A stretch of 5,539 bases of DNA from Acidobacteriota bacterium (lineage in GTDB: Bacteria > Acidobacteriota > Terriglobia > Acidiferrales > UBA7541): the NCBI GenBank assembly GCA_016179005.1, contig JACOSF010000100.1:1-5539 (forward strand). The letters run 5' to 3'. A model generated the notes under the pieces. It saw nothing but the letters and a program-made list of their open reading frames with translations, was not told the DNA's origin and did not search any database. This document shows positions 1 to 3,246 of the stretch, piece after piece. The first letter of the stretch is position 1. Each line of letters begins with the position of its first letter. The position numbers and the translations under genes were made by a program.

Positions 1-624
1 GCCGAGCACGCCGCCTTCCGCGCAGGAAGGCACAAGGCCCGGCGGAGGCGGTTCGGCAAAGAGGCAGCGATAGCACGGCCCGCCGGGGACGCCGAAAACA
101 CTGGCCTGCCCTTCAAAGCGAAAGATGGAGCCGTACACGTTCGGCTTGCCGAGCAGGATGCAGGCGTCGTTGACCAGATAGCGCGTGGGAAAATTGTCTG
201 TGCCGTCCACAATGATGTCGTAGGGCCTGAGGATTTCGAGGGCGTTTTCGCTGGTGAGCTTCGTCTCGTACGTGTCGATTTGAATTTCGGGATTGAGGTT
301 AGAGAGGCGCTCTTTGGCCGCAACGAGTTTGGGGCGGCCGACATCGGAGGACCCGAAAGCAACCTGGCGCTGGAGATTGGTGAAGTCCACGACGTCGAAG
401 TCCACGAGGCCGATGCGGCCGACGCCGGCGGCGGCAAGATAAAGGCCCAGAGGCGCGCCGAGACCGCCGGAGCCAATGAGAAGAACTTTGGCCTGCTTGA
501 GCTTGAGCTGTCCGTCCATGCCCACCTCGGGCATGATGAGGTGGCGGCTGTAGCGGAGGACCTCATCCTTGGAAAGTTTTGGCTCATGCGAAGCGAGAGC
601 AGGATTTTCCAATTTCGTGACCAT
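1..624 (-). CDS. moeZ: MoeB/MoeZ/ThiF-type E1-like sulfur-carrier adenylyltransferase (C-terminus cut off)
   Basis: The enzyme adenylates the C-terminal glycine of a ubiquitin-like sulfur carrier with ATP so that sulfur can be loaded; the natural partner here is the CysO-like protein just upstream. The 208 visible residues show the family's features in order: the Y-S-R-H start region (25-28), the nucleotide loop GSGGLG (51-56), acidic D75/D77 after the second strand, NLQRQ (83-87) with the conserved Arg86, Lys99, DGTDNF (140-145) with the Mg-binding Asp143, the first zinc pair CYRC (184-187), and the active-site Cys201 in PSCAEGGVLG. The ATG at 624 is chosen because GGAG lies 8 nt upstream and the conserved N-terminus begins soon after. 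The frame is open at the left edge, so the second zinc pair and any C-terminal rhodanese domain are out of view. The rhodanese would separate MoeZ/MOCS3-like from plain MoeB. E1 identity is firm; the symbol is inferred from context. Confidence 0.93.
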   Translation of the reverse strand, partial: MVTKLENPALASHEPKLSKDEVLRYSRHLIMPEVGMDGQLKLKQAKVLLIGSGGLGAPLGLYLAAAGVGRIGLVDFDVVDFTNLQRQVAFGSSDVGRPKLVAAKERLSNLNPEIQIDTYETKLTSENALEILRPYDIIVDGTDNFPTRYLVNDACILLGKPNVYGSIFRFEGQASVFGVPGGPCYRCLFAEPPPPGLVPSCAEGGVLG

Positions 625-661
625 TTCTCATTCTCCAGCAATCCAACTCGAAGCTCAAGAT

Positions 662-692
662 GCCGGCCCCGCCCTGCGGGGCCGGCGCTACA
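662..692. repeat. GC-rich hairpin repeat of REP-like layout, copy 1
   Basis: A perfect 11-bp inverted repeat (arms 662-672 and 676-686, GCCGGCCCCGC and its complement) with a 3-nt loop is followed by G and CTACA (688-692). It fills most of the 63-bp gap between the cysO-like and moeZ-like genes, and its CTACA flank contains the cysO stop codon (TAG read on the minus strand). A second hairpin with the same CTACA flank is at 5219-5243. There is no T-run on either side, so it does not look like an intrinsic terminator. The likely nature is a short interspersed palindromic element, which could affect mRNA stability between the two genes. That is inference; genome-wide copy number cannot be seen here. 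Confidence 0.6.
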
Positions 693-975
693 CAAGGAAA
701 TTTCCTCCGGCGATGGAGGGAATGATGCTGATGATATCGCCCTCTTTGAGGGGGGTCTTGTCTTTTTGCAGGGAGCGGATGTCTTCGTCGTTGACGTACA
801 CGTTGACAAAATTGCGCAGGCGGCCGTCGTCGCCATAGAGATGCTTGCGGAGTTCGCCATAGCGGCCGGTGAGCAAATCGAGCGCTTCGCCAACCGTGCG
901 CGCGTCAAATTGAATGCATTCCTGTTTCTCCGCAAAGGGGCGGAGCGGGGTCGGAATGAGAACTTTCACAGGCAT
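688..975 (-). CDS. cysO: CysO-like MoaD/ThiS-family sulfur carrier protein with extended C-terminus
   Basis: This is a 95-aa beta-grasp sulfur carrier. In the CysO pathway its C-terminal Gly-Gly becomes a thiocarboxylate that donates sulfur for cysteine synthesis in the cytoplasm. It matches M. tuberculosis CysO (93 aa) as I remember it: the N-terminal VLIPTPLRP (5-13), the central FVNVYVNDEDIR (56-67) and the C-terminal DIISIIPSIAGG (80-91). FVN-YVNDED is more typical of CysO-type carriers than of true MoaD or ThiS. The ATG at 975 is preferred over the ATG at 1038 because GGAGG lies 8 nt upstream and the beta-grasp fold begins there; the longer version would run into the mec gene. Unusually, four residues (NFLV) follow Gly90-Gly91 before the stop, whereas CysO and MoaD normally end in GG. 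The tail must be removed before adenylation can occur. The neighbours (E1, JAB peptidase, CysM) support the role. Confidence 0.92.
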   Translation of the reverse strand: MPVKVLIPTPLRPFAEKQECIQFDARTVGEALDLLTGRYGELRKHLYGDDGRLRNFVNVYVNDEDIRSLQKDKTPLKEGDIISIIPSIAGGNFLV

Positions 976-983
976 GTCAGCAA

Positions 984-988
984 CCTCC
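984..988 (-). promoter_or_regulatory. Shine-Dalgarno site of cysO
   Basis: GGAGG on the minus strand, 8 nt before the ATG at 975. It decides the start of the cysO-like gene: the upstream in-frame ATG at 1038 has no such site and would add 21 residues not seen in the family. Confidence 0.75.
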
Positions 989-998
989 GATGGGTACA

Positions 999-1016
999 GC
1001 CCCGAGAGTTCGGGGC
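999..1016. repeat. Short hairpin between mec and cysO
   Basis: Perfect 7-bp inverted repeat GCCCCGA/TCGGGGC around the 4-nt loop GAGT, inside the 59-bp mec-cysO gap and about 10 nt ahead of the cysO ribosome binding site. It lacks the U-tract of an intrinsic terminator and the CTACA flank of the two other hairpins. It may be an mRNA processing or stability element, or a chance structure in GC-rich DNA. Confidence 0.4.
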
Positions 1017-1034
1017 AGCATCCCCTCAAATACG

Positions 1035-1469
1035 TCAAACGCGGGTGCGCGCGGCGATTTCCATGCGCTCGGGCATGAAGCGAGCGCGATCCTCCGCGAG
1101 CCGCCAGGATGTGACTTGCCCCGGCTGGCGCTGCTCCACGCTCACAATGACATAGCTGTACCAGGGCCAGGCGTGCGCGCGGTCGAATTCACTGGGCAGC
1201 GCCGGATGATCCGGATGGGAATGATACCAGCCCACGGGGTCGAGGCCGCGTTCGCGGGCAACTTTTTCCGCGTGGCGGAAGTCGTCGGGCAAAATCGTGA
1301 AACGGTTGCGCGGAGAAGCGCCGTGACGGTTTTCGAGCGGGAGCAGGTCAAGAACCTCACGAACGGATTCAGCATCGCGGCCGAGCAGGGCGCCGCAGCA
1401 CTCGTGCGGATAGCATTCCACGCCATGAGCGCGGATGCGGTTGACGAGTTCTTCGTTCAGCCGGAGCAT
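1035..1469 (-). CDS. mec: JAB/JAMM (M67) zinc metallopeptidase, Mec-like CysO-cysteine hydrolase
   Basis: In M. tuberculosis Mec+ cleaves the CysO-cysteine adduct made by CysM, releasing free cysteine and regenerating CysO. This 144-aa protein has the full JAMM signature: catalytic Glu23 in PHECCG (21-26) and HSH (83-85) followed by exactly ten residues and Asp96, with Ser93 at the conserved serine (H-x-H-P-x6-S-x2-D). Its length fits Mec+ (about 146 aa). The ATG at 1469 is chosen because MLRLNEELV is the usual beginning of the domain. It lies 4 nt after the cysM stop, so translation is probably coupled. An ATG at 1484 overlapping the end of cysM would add MITDP and is equally possible; neither has a strong ribosome binding site. 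Because the neighbouring carrier ends in GG plus four residues, this peptidase may also trim that precursor, as the JAB protease HcyD does for HcyS in Wolinella. That second role is inference. Confidence 0.9.
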   Translation of the reverse strand: MLRLNEELVNRIRAHGVECYPHECCGALLGRDAESVREVLDLLPLENRHGASPRNRFTILPDDFRHAEKVARERGLDPVGWYHSHPDHPALPSEFDRAHAWPWYSYVIVSVEQRQPGQVTSWRLAEDRARFMPERMEIAARTRV

Positions 1470-1473
1470 GGGG

Positions 1474-2439
1474 TCAGTTATCATCCCAAAAGCGTTCGCT
1501 GAGATATTTGTCGCCCGAGTCGGCAAGAACGGTGACGATGACGGCGCGCTCTCCGCGCGGAATGCGGCGCGCCACCTGGAAACAGCCGGCCAATGCCGCG
1601 CCGGCACTGACGCTGACGAGCAAGCCTTCCTCTCGGGCCAGGCGCTTCACCAGCGTGTACGCGTCTTCGGTGCGCACAGGGAAAGTTTCATCGGCCAAAT
1701 CCGGATCGTAAATCGGCGGCACGATAGCGGTGGCCATGTGCTTCCAGCCTTCGAGGCCGTGAAAGGCGGAGTCGGGCTGGAGACTGACACACTGGATTGC
1801 GGGATTCAATTCCTTCAGGCGGCGCGCGGTGCCGCAAAACGTGCCGCTGGTGCCGAGACCAGCAACAAAATGGGTGATACGGCCGCGGGTCTGCTCCCAG
1901 ATTTCCGGGGCCGTGGATTCGTAGTGCGCGCGCCAGTTGGCCGGATTGCTGTACTGGTCGGGATAAAAATATTTTTCGCGGTCTTCAGCAAAAATCTGGC
2001 GGGCGCAGCGGATGGCGCCGTCGGAACCGTCGGCGGCGGGCGTAATGACCAGATCCGCGCCGTACGCTTTCAAGATGCGCTTGCGCTCAACCGAGGCGTT
2101 GTCGGGCAGGCAGAGTTTTACTTTGTAGCCGAGAGCGGCGCCGAGCATGGCGTAGGCGATGCCCGTGTTGCCGCTGGTGGAATCGAGAATGATTTTGCCC
2201 GGGCGCAGCAAACCGGAGCGCTCGCCTTCGCGGACCATCCACAGTGCCGGGCGGTCCTTCACCGAGCCGCCCGGATTGAACCACTCGGCTTTTGCGTAGA
2301 ACTCGACGTTCGGGAACTCGCGACCGACTCGCACCAAGCGCAGCAGGGGCGTGTTGCCAACGCGTTCGAGAAGCGCGTGGCTTTCCTCTGCGGAGGAAAA
2401 ACACTTTCCAACCAGAATCGAATTTTCAGTGACACTCAT
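1474..2439 (-). CDS. cysM: CysM-like PLP-dependent cysteine synthase, probably O-phosphoserine sulfhydrylase
   Basis: This 321-aa fold-type II PLP enzyme makes cysteine. Visible motifs are the early GNTPL (28-32), the PLP lysine Lys61 in NPGGSVKDRP (56-64), the substrate-binding TSGNTG (88-93), ASVERK (115-120), NPANW (165-169), the PLP phosphate loop GLGTSGT (194-200), and LADSGDKYLS near the C-terminus. ASVERK, NPAN-HY, THFVAGLGT and VP-YDP match M. tuberculosis CysM (323 aa) better than O-acetylserine CysK. In my by-eye alignment Lys233 (GWKHM) falls where mycobacterial CysM has Arg220, the residue that selects O-phosphoserine, so a basic residue is kept. Together with the adjacent carrier and JAB peptidase this favours use of CysO-thiocarboxylate and O-phosphoserine. 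The ATG at 2439 is preferred to the one at 2538, whose extra 33 residues look unlike protein of this family; GGGG lies 11 nt upstream, a weak site. First gene of the minus-strand operon. Confidence 0.92.
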   Translation of the reverse strand: MSVTENSILVGKCFSSAEESHALLERVGNTPLLRLVRVGREFPNVEFYAKAEWFNPGGSVKDRPALWMVREGERSGLLRPGKIILDSTSGNTGIAYAMLGAALGYKVKLCLPDNASVERKRILKAYGADLVITPAADGSDGAIRCARQIFAEDREKYFYPDQYSNPANWRAHYESTAPEIWEQTRGRITHFVAGLGTSGTFCGTARRLKELNPAIQCVSLQPDSAFHGLEGWKHMATAIVPPIYDPDLADETFPVRTEDAYTLVKRLAREEGLLVSVSAGAALAGCFQVARRIPRGERAVIVTVLADSGDKYLSERFWDDN

Positions 2440-2545
2440 AAATGGCAATTCCCCAACGCCCGACGAGCCAGTCGCTCGAGGCAAATCCGGAAGCGAGTTA
2501 CAAGATGTTAGATGCCCGCGGCAGCCCCCAGGCGTCACCAGCTTA

Positions 2546-2582
2546 ATAATAGGATAGCCTAATCACCCTACATTTAGTAGGG
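2546..2582 (-). promoter_or_regulatory. Candidate cysM operon promoter with inverted-repeat operator
   Basis: A perfect 6-bp inverted repeat CCCTAC/GTAGGG with a 5-nt AT-rich centre lies at 2566-2582. On the minus strand TATTAT (2551-2546, five of six matches to the sigma70 -10 box) lies 14 nt downstream of it, so the repeat covers the place where the -35 element would be and no good -35 sequence is present. This arrangement suits a regulator binding at -35. Small winged-helix regulators of the Rrf2 group, which includes CymR and IscR, often use such dyads in sulfur genes, but no regulator gene is in the window. The implied leader before the cysM ATG is about 100 nt. Confidence 0.4.
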
Positions 2583-2614
2583 AATGGCAGAATCAGGGGG
2601 ATGAATGGCTGAAA

Positions 2615-2643
2615 TTACAGGTTGAATGGGAGTTAGATATAGG
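2615..2643 (+). promoter_or_regulatory. Weak promoter candidate for the 146-aa gene
   Basis: TTACAG (2615-2620) and TATAGG (2638-2643) are separated by 17 nt, each four of six matches to the sigma70 consensus, about 110 bp ahead of the ATG at 2755. It lies in the AT-rich part of the intergenic region, but such matches are common by chance. Confidence 0.2.
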
Positions 2644-2754
2644 ACCGTATGGGTCGTATATGCCAGCAAAAGGCGGACTTGTCAGCATGGAGTAGACATG
2701 GCAGAGTAGGCCTCCAGCTGCCGCGCATGGACGTGGATCGCGAGGAAGGCAAGC

Positions 2755-3195
2755 ATGTGGGACGTTGAGGAACGCTTCGATCCGAAAATCATTGAGTCGC
2801 TGCCGGGCGCGGGATTCCTGGTGCGGAGCACGGGCGGCGTGGTCCGCGTGGAGCGCCACGGATGCGCGGCGGAACTGCGGCGAACACCTGACGGCGGTTA
2901 TCAAATGACGCTGCTGCCGTCGGTCTTAGTGAACGGCGTGTTCAGCCGGCTATGGGACGCGGGCTACCAGAAATTCTTGCTGACCGACGACGGAAGTAAA
3001 TTCCCTGCCCTAGCGAGCCAGCTTGCGAACCTGCGGCGATTCAACGAAGAACTGCGCGCGGCGATGGGCATTGCGACGCATTACAACGAAGCGCTGGGCT
3101 CGACATGTCACGTGACGACGTATGACCGCGTGAAGGGACGGCCGGGCGCGGTGCCCGATGAGAGCGTAGGGGCAAAACCCTCCAGCCGGCATTAA
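2755..3195 (+). CDS. Conserved-looking hypothetical protein, 146 aa
   Basis: I do not recognise a characterised family. The ATG is well supported by GAGGAAGG ending 5 nt upstream. The protein is soluble, with no signal peptide or membrane segment. Residues 20-63 (GFLVRSTGGVVRVERHGC, then AELRRTPDGGYQMTLLPSVLVNG) look like a run of beta strands, followed by a mixed segment FSRLWDAGYQKFLL (63-76) and a helical stretch around 80-105 rich in Leu, Arg, Asn and Glu. The region NEALGSTCHVTTYDRVKGRP (110-129) is polar, and the last residues look disordered. Two cysteines (Cys37, Cys118) are present but not in a metal motif. It is divergent from the cysteine operon and 51 bp ahead of the DUF2339 gene, on the same strand. 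Similar proteins seem familiar from Acidobacteria, but that is memory, not a search. Coding reality is supported by the ribosome binding site and G/C third positions; function unknown. Confidence 0.75.
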   Translation: MWDVEERFDPKIIESLPGAGFLVRSTGGVVRVERHGCAAELRRTPDGGYQMTLLPSVLVNGVFSRLWDAGYQKFLLTDDGSKFPALASQLANLRRFNEELRAAMGIATHYNEALGSTCHVTTYDRVKGRPGAVPDESVGAKPSSRH

Positions 3196-3219
3196 TTACC
3201 TTCCCCTGTAAGTTCATTT

Positions 3220-3228
3220 TGATAGAAT
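3220..3228 (+). promoter_or_regulatory. Extended -10 promoter candidate for the DUF2339 gene
   Basis: TGATAGAAT fits the extended -10 pattern TGnTATAAT with one mismatch. It lies in the short AT-rich gap 19-27 nt before the GTG start and would give a leader of about 12 nt. There is no good -35 element upstream, which extended -10 promoters can tolerate. Confidence 0.35.
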
Positions 3229-3246
3229 GCGCCGCAGGTTAGCCCT

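Larger units (their letters stand above)
2440..2754. other. Intergenic region between divergent genes
   Basis: 315 bp between cysM (leftward) and the 146-aa gene (rightward). It is clearly more AT-rich from about 2541 to 2670 than the coding DNA, as expected for a promoter region. It holds the inverted repeat and -10-like sequence listed separately, a weak rightward promoter candidate, and an imperfect direct repeat around 2686-2710 (catgg-gtag / catggcagagtagg). Short frames crossing it on either strand have no recognisable protein features. I see no tRNA, known riboswitch or intrinsic terminator. Confidence 0.6.

Noticed and set aside
662..686. Intrinsic terminator after cysO
   Set aside because: The 11-bp stem has no T-run after it in either direction and moeZ follows closely; the shared CTACA flank with a second copy fits a repeat better.
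688..975. MoaD for molybdopterin or ThiS for thiamine synthesis
   Set aside because: The FVN-YVNDED core and the cysM and JAB neighbours fit CysO; no molybdopterin or thiamine genes are in view.
999..1016. Intrinsic terminator between mec and cysO
   Set aside because: The stem is sound but no T-run follows on either strand, and a terminator here would split an operon whose genes work together.
280..1155. Long plus-strand open frame opposite the E1 and cysO genes
   Set aside because: It lies antisense to two genes with clear motifs, spans their boundary and the hairpin, and its translation has no family features. GC-rich DNA readily gives such frames.
1435..2511. 358-codon plus-strand frame opposite cysM
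   Set aside because: It mirrors the cysM gene, whose PLP motifs are unmistakable; the antisense translation is low-complexity Ala/Gly/Arg-rich without domains.
2593..2904. 103-codon minus-strand frame across the intergenic region
   Set aside because: It overlaps the start of the well-supported plus-strand gene at 2755 and has no recognisable features or ribosome site.
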